Assembly: GCA_024195265.1 (NCBI GenBank)
Contig: JAJLRJ010000013.1
Span: forward strand, 19,086,431-19,150,430
Source: Dendrophyllia cribrosa
Lineage: Eukaryota > Cnidaria > Anthozoa > Scleractinia > Dendrophylliidae
Direction of reading: 5' to 3'
DNA length: 64,000 nucleotides
Shown here piece by piece: positions 39,296 to 51,019 of the stretch. A program made the translations under genes and the position numbers. The first letter of the stretch is position 1. The number at the start of each line of letters is the position of its first letter. The notes under the pieces were generated by a model. The model did not search any database, was not told the origin of the DNA, and saw only the letters and a program-made list of their open reading frames with translations.

Positions 39296-39406
39296 CTCGT
39301 TCACTCCCAACTGATGCTTTCAGCAAATTCCAAGAAAGACCAAACTTTTTGTAGAAATTTAAATCAATTGCTAGCTCACTATCAAGAGCATCAAATATAG
39401 CTGTGG
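39296..39406 (-). CDS. DUF4470-domain gene, exon 6
   Basis: A 111-base exon between acceptor TTATCTCTTAG (AG at 39407-39408) and donor GAG|GTAAG. It begins with two bases and leaves one, fitting exons 5 and 7. It encodes 36 codons including DSELAIDLNFYKKFGLSWNL. Confidence 0.75.
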
Positions 39407-39984
39407 CTAAGAGATAAATAAAAAACGCAAATGAACGTGCGACAAAATTAAATTTGTTCAGTAGAAACTAGCTCCATGGATGTAAACTGAGGACTATAAG
39501 ACCTTTTAAAAAGGAGAAAACTAAACAAGAATTACATCTGATTCTCAAAGATTAAATGGAACCAATCTTCTGTCAAAGAATCAAAATAGATTAGGAACAA
39601 CTTAAGATCCTTCTTTATCACTGATGGATTTCCTCCCGATTTAACGATGTTGTGACATGTTTATACATTGTTTTCGTTTTGGCAATTGCAATGGTTTGAC
39701 TAATGCCTTTGCAAATCTTGATATTTTGTTATTAAGGAAATATTAATAAGAAGTAAGTGCGAAAAGTACTGAGGGTATTGTACAACATTTGTTTTATGGC
39801 AGGCAAGTCGTACTTACATTTACCTTTAGCTACCTTCCTATGGACTAATTTTCGCAAACGGTCACCTTTGACAATGTGTGACAATAACGGAATTACCGAC
39901 CAATAAGCATATTTAAGACATTAATAGGGTAATTCAACCCTGGTGTTATCTTCTTCTATTGCCCATTTGCCATAGTTAACTTAC
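39407..39984. other. Intron 5
   Basis: AT-rich; no supported feature. Confidence 0.5.
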
Positions 39985-40143
39985 CTCCACCTATGAAAAG
40001 TGGCTCTATCTGGTGGATAATTCTGAGAAGGGTAAGCGGCGACGACAAGGTTGCTCCACACACTACACTTTCTTGCTCGTTCAACAGGTTAAAGCATCGC
40101 TCAACAAGGCGCAGCAAGGCCTGTGCAACGTCACTGTTTTTCT
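39985..40143 (-). CDS. DUF4470-domain gene, exon 5
   Basis: A 159-base exon between acceptor CAATTACAG (AG at 40144-40145) and donor GGAG|GTAAG. Two leading bases and one trailing base fit exons 4 and 6. It encodes 52 codons, including DVAQALLRLVERCFNLLNEQ, a helical stretch. Confidence 0.78.
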
Positions 40144-41309
40144 CTGTAATTGAAATGGAATGGTTCAAAATTAAAATATACTACTCAACCGTAAATGAAA
40201 AAAAAAAGTTGATTCGACTAGCCGGTCCGTGAGAGAAGCCTATTTCAGGTATTCGTTATCGAGACAAGAGAAAATAAGAGTGCGAGAGCTGACGAAGGGT
40301 ATATGACGTAAAAAATTGATATTTTTATTACTCTTTACTTGTTGAACACGCCAAGAACAGGCTACTGAGAGAGAAAGTTAGAATGTTTCGCAAAAAGTAC
40401 ATTGATATTATAGGATTTCAACCAGTGGATAGACTTAGAGTCTTAGAAAGCTTTTCATCTAACCAATGAGGTAGGGGCGAGGGAGAGAACGAGTTATGGT
40501 CGATGGAAGGACAGAAAGAAACTAATGCTGCAACGTTCCGTTATTGTTCACTGTTTTTTTCTAATGTTAATCAAAAACGGTATCGCAATCGGAATCTGTA
40601 GCTCGACGGAAACGGAATCGGATCGAAAGGTTTCCTTTTTTCCGATTCCGCTTCTGCTTCCGTCGCGTACTATTCGCTTCCGTCGTTTTGATTTCCACTT
40701 GGTCATAACTTTCCTGCGATTCCGATTCCGCTTCCATCGTTTCCATCACAGTGGGGGCCACCCTTAAATGTCTGAACTTAAACGTTTATTCATGTTTTAT
40801 CATATCAGATGTAAGGGCTTCCTGTGTTTATCTTGCATTTTAATATAATTATGCAAGCGGGCCCAGAGTTGTGGTTAATCGAAATAAAAACTAGTGTTAT
40901 CAAAAGATTGGTCCTTCTTCTTGCTTTGAAATATTACCCCCACCTATTGTCAGCATAGTCCGCTTTGATTCCGCTTTGACCCAACAGAGAATTTCGTCAT
41001 TTCTTTGCCAACTGTGTGGCAGTTTACTACAACAAGAAAAAAAGCAAGATGGCAGATTAATAGCGGAGCACTCGCGGGCCGAAGCGCCGCTGCGTAGCCC
41101 CATACTCATAGAACCTATGCCCGTCATTTTTCATGGTCATGGCTAGCGGAATGTTTCGCAGGCACATGTGCCGTGCGCCCGTGTTGGACAGGGTTAGTTC
41201 GCCGGCGCGTATTACGTCGCAAAACATGCGCGTATGACGCCACACGTGCGGCTACACAGCCGTCAGCTCGGTAAACACTTTACATGTAAAAGTTGGATCT
41301 TTCGCAGTG
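40144..41309. other. Part of intron 4, with simple GATTCCG-type repeat
   Basis: At about 40590-40750 a degenerate repeat of GATTCCGCTTCCGTCG and its inverse forms foldbacks; the open frames over it are low-complexity artefacts. Nothing else supported. Confidence 0.45.
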
Positions 41310-42054
41310 TTTAGCGGAGCAGTAAAGTCGTTATTTCCCTGCATTTTTTCGCGGTTTGCTACTCAAGACAGGATACTAATTAAGGGATACTCAGAAGCCG
41401 CTTTAGTAGAAAAAGAAGAGCTTTCAGGGATAAAATCTTGCTTCGAGGAACCCTCATACGTTTTATCAATGCAGGAGCAATGCGGGGAGATGCCTTATTT
41501 TTATTACGGATTTCAGAACCGAAGTAGCGGAGTTTTAACGAATTTTCAAGCAGTCCAGTGACTTAAAGGTAAAATAAATCGCATTTTTCGATGGGAATTT
41601 ATGTTGATATCAATTTTTGATTGACTTTTCCGTTGTGTTCTCTTAAGTTTGGAGACATGTTTATGAAACGTGCTCAAGTTAAGTTGTGTTGTTATCTTGA
41701 ATTTCATCGAGGACAGCTCTGCCTTGATGCGCTATAAATGGTACATGTTTTGCTTTTAAACATAAACTAATGGAAATTTGAATAAACTTTTTCGAAAGAA
41801 GATTGTGTTGTCCATTTTTATGTGTTGTTCATTCATTACATAGATTGAAAACCAATTTTATGTAAACAAAACAAGACTTAGATTTTCTGTCTTCACTCGC
41901 GTCGCCTTATGCAAACATGTTTGTGTATTTTTGCAATTTTGATTTCCAAATCAGTTTCTCGGGCAATTTTTGACAAACAAAAACTGTATTTTATTCGGAA
42001 AGTAGTCGTACTAGTTATTCTAGACAGAGAAAAGTTGTTTTTGTGAACTTTTGT
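41310..42054. repeat. Interspersed repeat, copy B (first copy at 12533-13405)
   Basis: Same orientation and same order of motifs as the copy at 12533-13405 (TTTAGCGGAG, TTTTTTCGCGGTTTGCTACT, AACAAAACAAGA, CTTATGCAAA). The two copies differ by many substitutions and indels. Confidence 0.7.
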
Positions 42055-42679
42055 ACGGTCTAAATGTACTGTGCAGACGGTCGGGTAATACTGTTTTTTT
42101 TTTTGAGAATTGCTAAAATTGAAAAATAGCCCGGTCGTCAATCTTAATTCTTGTTCTTCCGACCTTTCACCTTAGTTAAGCTTGTTCAAAGTGCGACGCT
42201 GTTAGGTTCAGCCTATCTATATATATTATAGCGTAAGACCAAGATACATTTTCGTGTTTCTTAAAGGGACACCGTTCCGCCGAAATAACAAAACTTCGCT
42301 TACCTTATTTCCATGTTTTTGCAAGTTTATGGACCCCGCCTTCGGCTCGGTCCATAAACTTGCAAAAAAAGAACTCGACCAATATTTTCCCAATACGGAC
42401 CGAACAAGCTAGTTCAATAAAGTTTTTATTATAAAGGTTTTCTTGGGTATTGCTTTGAGTCCGCAAATCTTGTTTATCTCTGCTGTGCGCGCGGAGCAAG
42501 AAAAGTCAGTGCTGACGCAGGTAAACATGCTGACGCATACAGTAGACAAAAACCACGTGGAGTAATTCTGATTGGTTGATTCAAAATAAATGCGACTTTT
42601 TATTTGGATAAGATTTGACAAGCAAAATTTGACATGTTTCGTCAATCGAAAACTTCGAAAAGCTTGATACTAACATGAC
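42055..42679. other. Part of intron 4 with a short palindrome
   Basis: 42313-42367 is a near-perfect palindrome (TTTTTGCAAGTTTATGGACC and inverse) around CGCCTTCGGCTCG, the core seen also at 11.3 and 15.1 kb. No gene supported. Confidence 0.6.
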
Positions 42680-44068
42680 GACTTCAACACGGTCAAAGTG
42701 TGTAATTATGCGAACCCCACTTGAGTGGGGTTCGTACATATTTATGAGCCTTGTTTCCTAGTAACGGTTGACGTTTTTTACGTCACATCCAATTGAGAGT
42801 CTCAAATGCTGGCCGTAAAGGAAAACCGGTTTCTTGAGGTTTCGATAATCTGAAGCTGACATATATTTTTACGAAGTGGCTATTCGTACGGCACCCGTAC
42901 GCGGACTTCGATTTGCTATTCGTACGGGAGTCCAAAACTTTCGACAATTTTCGATGTTATTCTTCACTTTTGTTGGTCCACAATATTAAAGTTCGTTTAG
43001 CTTTACGAAGCGCTTCTGGTAAGCGATGTTGAATTGGCTCAGACTATAAATTTGCTGAGTCTCTGTATACTCACGCGAGCGACTCATCGTGACACTTAGA
43101 AATATTTCGCGTCAAAGAATACTCCCGTACGAATAGCAAATCGAAGTCCCCATACCGGTGCCGTACGAATAGCCAATGCGATATTTTTAATACAAGTACG
43201 ATTCTTTTCATTCAGAGGTCAAAAGATGGATGTTGTAATCTTCACAATTCAGAGAGATCTGATCACATTTTGTTCGTGTAGGATTTTATGCAAATTTTAA
43301 GCTCTTGCCGTAATTTGAGCTCTTTGTTTACAAGTAGAAAGCGAGCCGTCCTTGCACGAAAGTTTACCATTTCAAAGCGAAATATATTCGAAAAGACTTT
43401 AACATTAAGACAATTCCATGGGAGTGGTGTAAATCGACTGGTTTTATTTCGTTTTGGTATCCTGAGCCGGGCCCTGCCATGGTCGATCAAGTGATCAGTG
43501 ATGCGTATTGTCATGTTTCTGTGTTTATTATTTGAATAAATTTCTGGAAGGCTGAAGTTGCATTGTAGCATTTTATAAACCATGGCGTTTACTCAAGAGA
43601 TATAATTTATTTATCACTGGAGCAGGAACTATAAACAAGCTTCATTCAATATTTTTGCTCGAAAGGTTGAGCGTTTTCTTTTGACGCCATCTTTTACTGC
43701 GATCGTTTCTTTGCGAATCTCGCGCTCATTTTCACTCGGAACTTCAGCCATCAAATGAAACCATCACTGCCTCTCAGGTTGAAGGAACAACGGCGCAGAC
43801 ACACCAAACTCCATAATCATCGATCGCTAACGCTTCTGCTTTACAGTCAGGTTCAAAGTTTTCGAAAGCCATTCTCGTTCGCATGTTTCGTTTTCGCTGA
43901 TTTAAAACAGGTTTTGATCGACGGAAAGAAACTGGATCAGTCAGGAGGAATGTCTGCACTTGGTTGCTAAGATACTAGTTAGTTCCAGGTCTCCCGCGGT
44001 AGTATTAGGTCTAAACTGCGCATGTGTGGAATACATAATGAATTACACACTTTGACCGTGTTGAAGTC
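42680..44068. mobile_element. 1.39-kb element with 28-bp inverted ends and a nested foldback
   Basis: GACTTCAACACGGTCAAAGT plus GTGTAATT at 42680-42707 recurs in perfect inverted form at 44041-44068. Inside, 42876-42936 and 43125-43182 form a second inverted pair (GGCTATTCGTACGGCACC ... GCTATTCGTACGGGAGT), a nested foldback of about 300 bp, and 42715-42732 is a small perfect palindrome (AACCCCACTTGAGTGGGGTT). No transposase and no clear target duplication, so it is probably non-autonomous. Confidence 0.65.
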
Positions 44069-45347
44069 CTAATGAAAATTCTTTGCATACGGAAATGCAG
44101 TTCTTAAAAAGCGACGAATAGTGAACAAAGGATTGAATGACAATTAAGGTTACCATGTACCTTCGGGGGTGTCTCCAGTATAACAGCTCTAGCGTCTTAA
44201 GATTACACTTAATATACCTAAACCCAGATATCAAATTACAGCTTATAGAGATGGCTATCTAAATATGGAAACCATTTGGTAAGAAAATGAATTGTCGAAT
44301 TTTTTACGACGTCTAAATTCGAATGTCCGAATCAGTTTTAAAACGCTATAACTCAAAGCGATTATTGTTTTTTGCTAATTTGATTTGTTCTCGGGTGTCC
44401 GGACACGAAGCGCTAAAAAAACGTGTCGGCGATTTCCCATATTCAATGGCAGTGAAAAGTTACAGAATATTTTCGAAAAAGGGAGAAAAAAAGTTGAAGT
44501 GATCGCACGGAAATGGCTCTTGACTTAAACGTTTTCGGAAATAAGAAATTCGCCGACACGTTTTTGTTGATTATATGTTAGCCTAGCTTGTGTCCAAATT
44601 TGAGGAAAATCGAACAAATTCCCTTTGAGTTGTAGCTCTTTAAAGTGTCCCCTACAAGCGAAAAATAACCTTTGAGAAAACAGCCGCTTAGTAAAACATA
44701 TTGCTTCATAAACAAACTCCGCCCACAAAAGCTATACCGTCATTTCTCCGTCAATTTTCACTATTTTTCGATAATTTTTTTTGGATGAAAGTTCATTCTG
44801 TAAACTTTATTTTGACGCCAAAAAAAAAAATTTCAATAAATTTTTGATCTGAAGGTACACTGTAACCTTAATGAAATTTAAGTTTTTAAGTCAAGTTTAC
44901 AATTAAGTAATGATCCGCACAAGAAGGAAAGTGCTGAACCGCAATGCACGATAGAATGTCAACTTTTTCCATTGTTACAACTAGTGATCTCATTGGCTTA
45001 GACTCAAAAACTGCTGAAAAGTTAAGGTCCAAGGTGCATTTTGTCTAAGGTTTCAAGTAATTTGAGACCCAATCGCACAACAGGCAATTTTTAAAAGATA
45101 TTGTATTTGGGGAACTTCATCAAATAAGCAAAATAATAAGCTATTGTCTTCTGCTATTCTGATTGGTTAAGCACGAACATTTCCTAAAATTTATTTGACG
45201 CAAATGGATTTTCTTTATTTTTATACTGAAATATAATTATGAACCATCAGCCCCTCCTCTATCCTTGAAATCAAAGATATTCTATGTGGGAAAGAGCCAA
45301 TGCGGCAGAACAATGAAGTTTACAGTAGTTCTTATGTGGAGCATTAC
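44069..45347. other. Part of intron 4, no supported feature
   Basis: AT-rich with homopolymer runs (A-run at about 44820). The open frames are short and without domains. Confidence 0.4.
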
Positions 45348-46739
45348 TTAATCGTCTTCATCGTCACTTAAAATGGCTCGGCGTTTGCGAAGCGGTGGCT
45401 GATTCATGGGCCTCTGATTCATGCTTATCTGGATGTTGAAGGAGCAGTTTTGGAAATTTGCTCCTTGAAAAACAGCCGATTGAGCTTCTTTGGTTGCCGT
45501 CATACTGGAACTTTCCACTTGTGTTGTTATTTTGGCATTATCAGCTGCTTTGGATTCGCCTGTGGTTGTTGACGTTGATCGACTAAGAGATAACGACATT
45601 CTCCGTTGATGCTGAATGGAAGCCAATTTGTAGGAATCCAAGCTTTTTAAATTACGATGTCCATTTAGTTGGGCGACGTAATTTTCAGGGACATCTGATC
45701 CAGCAATCGGGAGATACAGGTTTTTCGAACCGAGTGGTTGGTCACTCTTCCCGGTAAAACAGCATTTTTTGGCAGCCTTGGAGAGTAGCTTCCCGATTTC
45801 ATTCTTGCCAAGCGAGTTTTTCTTGTACCAAACTGCATCAGTAGACTTTCGTTGATGATTTACGGCCAAGTAGAACGGTGCCTCTGGCTGATTCATCTCA
45901 ATGGGCCTGTGACTTCTGAACAGTTTATAATATGACTGGACAGCGCTGGTTATCAGTTGCTTGAGCAGTGGGATTAAATGCTCGGCGACCACTTGGTTTG
46001 TCCTGTCCTTGACGCGTCTACGAGCCTCTTTCTGCTTGCCAAACCAGCATTTCATTGCCTGTGTCCGGGTCATTTTCAAGGCTGACATCTCCCCGCTGGA
46101 GCCTTCTACTTTCGTCTCTGGCTCTAAAACCAAAATGTAAAGCCAGGAGCCACCAGAGTGTGCGCTGCAGAGCAACCGGGTTGTGGTCGCCAAATTCTCC
46201 TTCGGCAAACAGCTTGTCTTCTTCGACTGCGCTAACTTCTCGGCTCGCTTGGGGACGATTGCCCTTTCCTCTCTTCACTACAAGCTGTTTTCTTTTAGCA
46301 CAAAGGACTTCTCGGGATAGTTTGAATTCGTCCCCCTGGATGAGATTGGCTTGTGACCCGTGGGTGTTAAGATGACGCTGAATGCTTCTTTGGAGGCAAG
46401 TTAGAGTTCCAGGCTCGTATTCGTCGCCATTTTTCTTTCTTATATCTTTGAAGAAAGCACAAAGTAGTAGATTAAGTTCGTCCAAGGGTATAGCCTCCAG
46501 CTTTCTGGACTCATTCTTTTGCTTGCAAAATCTTTCCCAGATATTTAGGTCGGATTTAGTTTTTGTTTTGTACTTCTTGCCTGTTGTTCTTCAATAAACT
46601 CACGGTACTCGACAGTCTTGTTTTCTTTGTTTTCTTCGTAATTTTTTTCAGCGCTTGCTTCTCCGCGTACGTCTGTTTCTGCGTATTCGTCTGGATAATA
46701 AAACTCGAGCTCGTTATTTCCGTTGTACAACTCCGACAT
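45348..46739 (-). pseudogene. Crypton-type tyrosine recombinase relic
   Basis: Minus-strand fragments: an acidic N-terminus from ATG 46739 (MSELYNGNNELEFYY), then DLNIWERFCKQKNE, then HFGFRARDESRRLQRGDVSL (the first catalytic Arg box), AFNPTAQAT, PIEMNQPEAPFYLAVN, the box NHSVRKTCISRLLD (His-x-x-Arg) and VAQLNGHRNLKSLDSYK with the final catalytic region. This order is typical of the DUF3504/Crypton recombinases that also gave rise to vertebrate genes such as KIAA1958. The pieces lie in different frames: shifts at about 46550, 45930, 45745 and 45700 and a TAG at 46018-46020. So the His-x-x-Arg box is out of frame with its neighbours. A serine-rich tail and a DDEDD end follow. It is inactive and lies in intron 4 of the host gene. 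Confidence 0.75.
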
Positions 46740-48559
46740 AACGGTTAAAAGATTTCTTACTTAAAATTTAAAACATTTTCTTATGTTTTCCACGAAAACC
46801 GAAACAATTTGAGCTGTGTTGGATACTTTGCTTCGTAAGCGGTCCATCTTAGCGGTCCGTATTGCTAAATTCGGACCGCTGAGAGAACCAATCAGAATGC
46901 TCCTTTCATCCAGGACCAGTTTGCCTATATAATAAATCGCTAAATGCCACCAAATATACAACTTAATTGGATAAAAAATATTCTATAGAGCAAATCAAAA
47001 GCAGTACTGTGGAGGTAAAGTGCAGGATTGCGAGGATAAAAGTGGATTACAGTTCATTGAAGTTGATTTGGTGACAGGCGGTCAAGAAATCCAAATTGAC
47101 ATTCTGACAGAGTTTTGACTTTTTTTACCGTTATTTCGTCTCTTCAGTTAATCTTTCTTTGCTTTCATCACTTTTGGCAATTTTTTATTCCTTTTTTAAG
47201 ATAATAAAGTAAGCTTAAAGCCAACACCTGGCCATAATCATAAAAAAACACGATATATCAGCCAAGACAGTGTCCATTTAAACATTTGTATATCGTTTAC
47301 GAAATAAATGAAAAGAACTCTGACTAATCACTTTACTGCGCTTTTCTTTTCTATCTGTCTCTTCATGTCTTTCAGTTCATAGGCAACTGATTATCTATGC
47401 TATTAGAGCGGTTTTCAATTGAGTGTCGAAATCCACCGTAGGAAAAAAGATGGCGGCTGTCCATTTTACCACAATACCTTGCGGACCTAACACAGCACAT
47501 AAGGCACAAAGAAAGCCAAATTTTTACAATATTTGTTCCAGTACTAAGGACAATGTGTAGACTAGGTTTGAAGATTTTATAACTTTTCTTTACATTTTTA
47601 TGAACGTTATTAAGGTTTTTATGCGCTAAGAATTATGGGTAAATGTACCAGTCGCCATCTTTTTTCCTACCGAGGATTGCTTTCGTTTAGCTTTGCTACG
47701 CTTTATGACTGGCTAAAAAGTCTCAAGCCACATTCTCAACCAAACAGAATTTAAACCAAAACCAATTTAATAAGACATGCTTGCACGCGTTTTCCCAGCG
47801 TTTGACGTTGGCCAGCATGTATTTGCTTCGAGCTCTGAATGGTTCATTGGATTGTCTGCATCTGCTGTGATTGGCCAGAATAATCACTTTGGTTTCGGTT
47901 TTACGACATTCAGTAGACCACTTCGAAAAATACTATAATAGTCTTTAAAGTGCAGGTTTGGGTGGTGCTTGATGTAAGCCTGATTTCTCCAATTTCTTTT
48001 GTTTTCAGCACGAACTGCACGTGCTATGCTTCAACTTTTTGGCATACACTGCACATTTATATACGAACAAACAATACTACTTCCCAACGTTCCTACATGT
48101 ACTCTGAATTCCATTGTGCCATTCTAACTAAGGAGACTTGAATAATTACACTCCGGTGAGGCTAAGCCTGCACATAAAAGATTATTATGGTATTTTTCGA
48201 AATGGGCTATTGAAAACGGATCAAACTCAACATGCGCATGCAATAAGACAAGGTAAAAACTGTAAGTAAGTTGTCTGAGACAAGGACTCAAGATAAATAT
48301 ACAATGGCAATAGAACTGACTGGAGTAATAATAATAACCAATTATTTGGTTGACGGTGGTGAAAAACGTAGCCGTCGAGTAAACAATTTTAGAATTTACA
48401 TGTTTTTAAATGGAACAGCCAAACAAAAGTACAGCAACTGTTACTAACAATGAAAAAAACTGCATTTATTTTAAATATCATAACGCACGACAAGCGGATA
48501 CTTGCCGTGAGTGAAAATATTAAAACAATTGGTTATATTCAGTCCAAAATACCTGCTAC
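46740..48559. other. Part of intron 4 with one foldback
   Basis: 47439-47668 is framed by CCGTAGGAAAAAAGATGGCG and an inverse copy (CGCCATCTTTTTTCCTACCG), probably a MITE of about 230 bp. No gene supported. Confidence 0.5.
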
Positions 48560-48708
48560 CCAATTCTAGATCAACAGCCAGCTTCAAACCAAGGATTGTT
48601 GGAAGAAGTTGAACTGGGATACCGACGCATTTGTTGTAAAACTCCTCAACACTTTGACATCCTTTGTCCCATAACATGCTCGATGTAAACAATATTGACT
48701 CGTTTGGC
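48560..48708 (-). CDS. DUF4470-domain gene, exon 4
   Basis: A 149-base exon between acceptor TATATTCCCAG (AG at 48709-48710) and donor TTGG|GTAGC. The latter is chosen over AG|GTATT six bases on because it leaves one base, as exon 5 requires. It encodes 49 codons with ESILFTSSMLWDKGCQSVEE and LLPTILGLKLAVDLEL. Confidence 0.75.
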
Positions 48709-49139
48709 CTGGGAATATACAAAAAATACCCAACACGCTTTAGATAGCATTAACGTACACTCAAACCTCATTAATAATCCATAAGCATATCAGCCTATCA
48801 AACAAGGCAAACCAGTCACGAGCATAAACCTTTATACCTGGTAATATGCTACATTCTGAAAAGCCCGGAGAGGGATTGCAAAGACAATCAACATGGCGGA
48901 GATATAGCGCGGAGATATAGCGCGGAGATATAGCGCGGGAAACAACTCGGACGAATTTCTCCTCGCTAATGCCCTCCGTGAAAGTAAAAGAAGGCGCGGG
49001 ATTCATTAGAATCATTACCTGCAACCTTTTCGCTCTTTTCTATAACTTCTCGGAAACATGGCTCACAATATGCGAATGAACTGTCCGATTTCCAGCCCCT
49101 GACAGTTTCATCATTCTCGAAGACAGAACAGGGCATACA
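48709..49139. other. Intron 3, left part
   Basis: Contains a 14-bp unit GCGGAGATATAGC repeated three times at about 48896-48938. No gene supported. Confidence 0.5.
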
Positions 49140-49145
49140 GGGCAT

Positions 49146-50716
49146 TATGGGGCGCCATGTGTCTCAAAATTCATACTTTTTCTCACAAAGTTGTTGAAAT
49201 GAACACATTTTATGTGAAATGAATACAAAGCGTATTGAAATGCCAATATTTGTAATGAAAAGTACGTGTCCATGATGAATCACGTACACATAGTTTGAAA
49301 GTTGTACTACATACACTGAAATCTTCGGGCATCAGCTCGAAATATACTCTGTTACAACTACAACTTTGCACAAGGAGTCTGAATTTTCTCCATACTCTCA
49401 ATGCAAATCTTGCAAACTTTTCACTGTGCTTTTCACACCGAATCTCACGCTATGTTGCACATTTTCTCAGAATGTGCAGTGAACACGTTTTCAGTGTACT
49501 TTGCGAACAAATCTCACCTTGATAATACTTCATGTAAACCTTCCCAATGCGTCCCCGAAATTCTTCGAGTCAAAAGTACAGCACTCAGCAGGTCAAGACA
49601 TGATGTCAAACAAAGATGGCGTGCAATAGTGTAAATGCTTCAGATATCGTGCCAATCCATCCTTTCCAACCCTCAGGGTATTACTAACCTCGCCAGGGCC
49701 TTTTGTGGCACTCGTGATCAACAAACGTCTCAAATTCATCATTCTGTCGAAGAAGAAACGGCATCGGAATTTACAATGCGGAGGAACTATAATAGCAACT
49801 ATCCATTTCTTAAAAGGTACGAAAAGAATACGAACTTCGATTTCGAACTATTTGTTGTTGTGAAAGTAGTTCCCTCGGTGTTTGATTACCGCCTGAGTTA
49901 ATCAAGTTAAGGACACTTATTTTCTTCCTTTCTTTAGATGCAAGGGGTCGACCAAAGTAAATAGCAAACAAATGAAGGGTGCTTACACCAAGGAAGTGAT
50001 ATTATTACCATCTCCAAAAGAACAAGCAGTGGTAAATTCAGCTGCAGAAACTAAAGTGGAGTTTGTAAGGATGTTTCGCGTAGTGCTCGAGCGTCTAAAA
50101 ATTGATGCCGTTTCTTCTTCGACAGAATGATGAATTTGAGGCGTCTGTTGATCACGAGTGCCACAAAAGGCCCTGGCGAGGTTAGTAATACCCTGAGGGT
50201 TGAAAAGGATAGATTGGCACGATATCTGAAGCAGTTCCACTGTTACACGCCATCTTTGTTTGACATCATGTCTTGACTTGCCGAACTTTTGACTCGAATA
50301 ATTTCGGGGACGCATTGGGAAGGTTTACATGAAGTATTATCATTGTGAAATTTGTTCGCAAAGTACACTGAAAACGTGTTCACTGCACATACTGAGAAAA
50401 TGTGCAACATAGCGTGAGATTCGGTGCGAAAAGCACAGTGAAAAGTTTACAAGATTTGCATTGAGAGTATGGAGAAAAGTCAGACTCCTTGTGCAAAGTT
50501 GTAGTTGTAACAGAGTATATTTCGAGCTGATGCCCGAAGATTTCAGTGTATGTAGTACAACTTTCAGACTATGTGTACGTGATTCATCATGGACACGTAC
50601 TTTTCATTACAAATATTGGCATTTCAATGCGCTTTGTATTCATTTCACATAAAATGTGTTCATTTCAACAACTTTGTGAGAAAAAGTATGAATTTTGAAA
50701 CACGTGGCGTCCCATA
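49146..50716. mobile_element. Long-TIR DNA element, 1,571 bp, with 6-bp duplication GGGCAT
   Basis: Arms of about 620 bp (49146-49767 and 50100-50716) are inverted copies of each other with few differences; the middle is only about 330 bp. Ends are TATGGGGCGCCA and its near-inverse; GGGCAT flanks on both sides (49140-49145 and 50717-50722). Each arm contains the same open frame (63 codons), which is a by-product of the repeat. Long arms with a 6-bp duplication are unusual for MITEs; no coding gene inside, so the superfamily is open. Confidence 0.8.
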
Positions 50717-50857
50717 GGGCATACAGAAGTAAACAAGATTTCTCTTCTTTCCTCGCCATTTTGTTCAAATTTAGTCTCTGCGCATGGCATCTACCTGAAA
50801 TCGAGCTGGTTTGTGGGAAAAAAATTATAATTTAATGTATGCATAATGTTTGCATTA

Positions 50858-51010
50858 GGTTCGGCACATGTAAAGGTCGACGTATGAATCGAAGTTGATC
50901 TTTTACCGTTCTATTCGACAAGCTCAGTCGAATAGAACGGCAGAGTCGACCCAAATACAAAAGCGTCGATCTTAATTGATTCATACGTCGAACTTTAAAT
51001 GTGCCGAACC
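50858..51010. mobile_element. 153-bp TA-flanked MITE, plus a partial second copy to about 51060
   Basis: GGTTCGGCACATGTAAAG at the left is inverted at the right (TTTAAATGTGCCGAACC), with TA on both sides, as in mariner-type MITEs. The centre is a further palindrome TTCTATTCGACAAGCTCAGTCGAATAGAA. At 51019 the same start sequence AGGTTCGCACATGTAAAGTT begins again but breaks off. Confidence 0.75.
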
Positions 51011-51019
51011 TAAAAATTA

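Noticed and set aside
40567..40767. Arg/Ser-rich ORFs on both strands
   Set aside because: They come from a degenerate GATTCCG/CGGAATC repeat and mirror each other.
49210..50652. Two similar 63-residue ORFs on opposite strands as a gene pair
   Set aside because: They are the same piece of the inverted arms of the long-TIR element, not paralogous genes.
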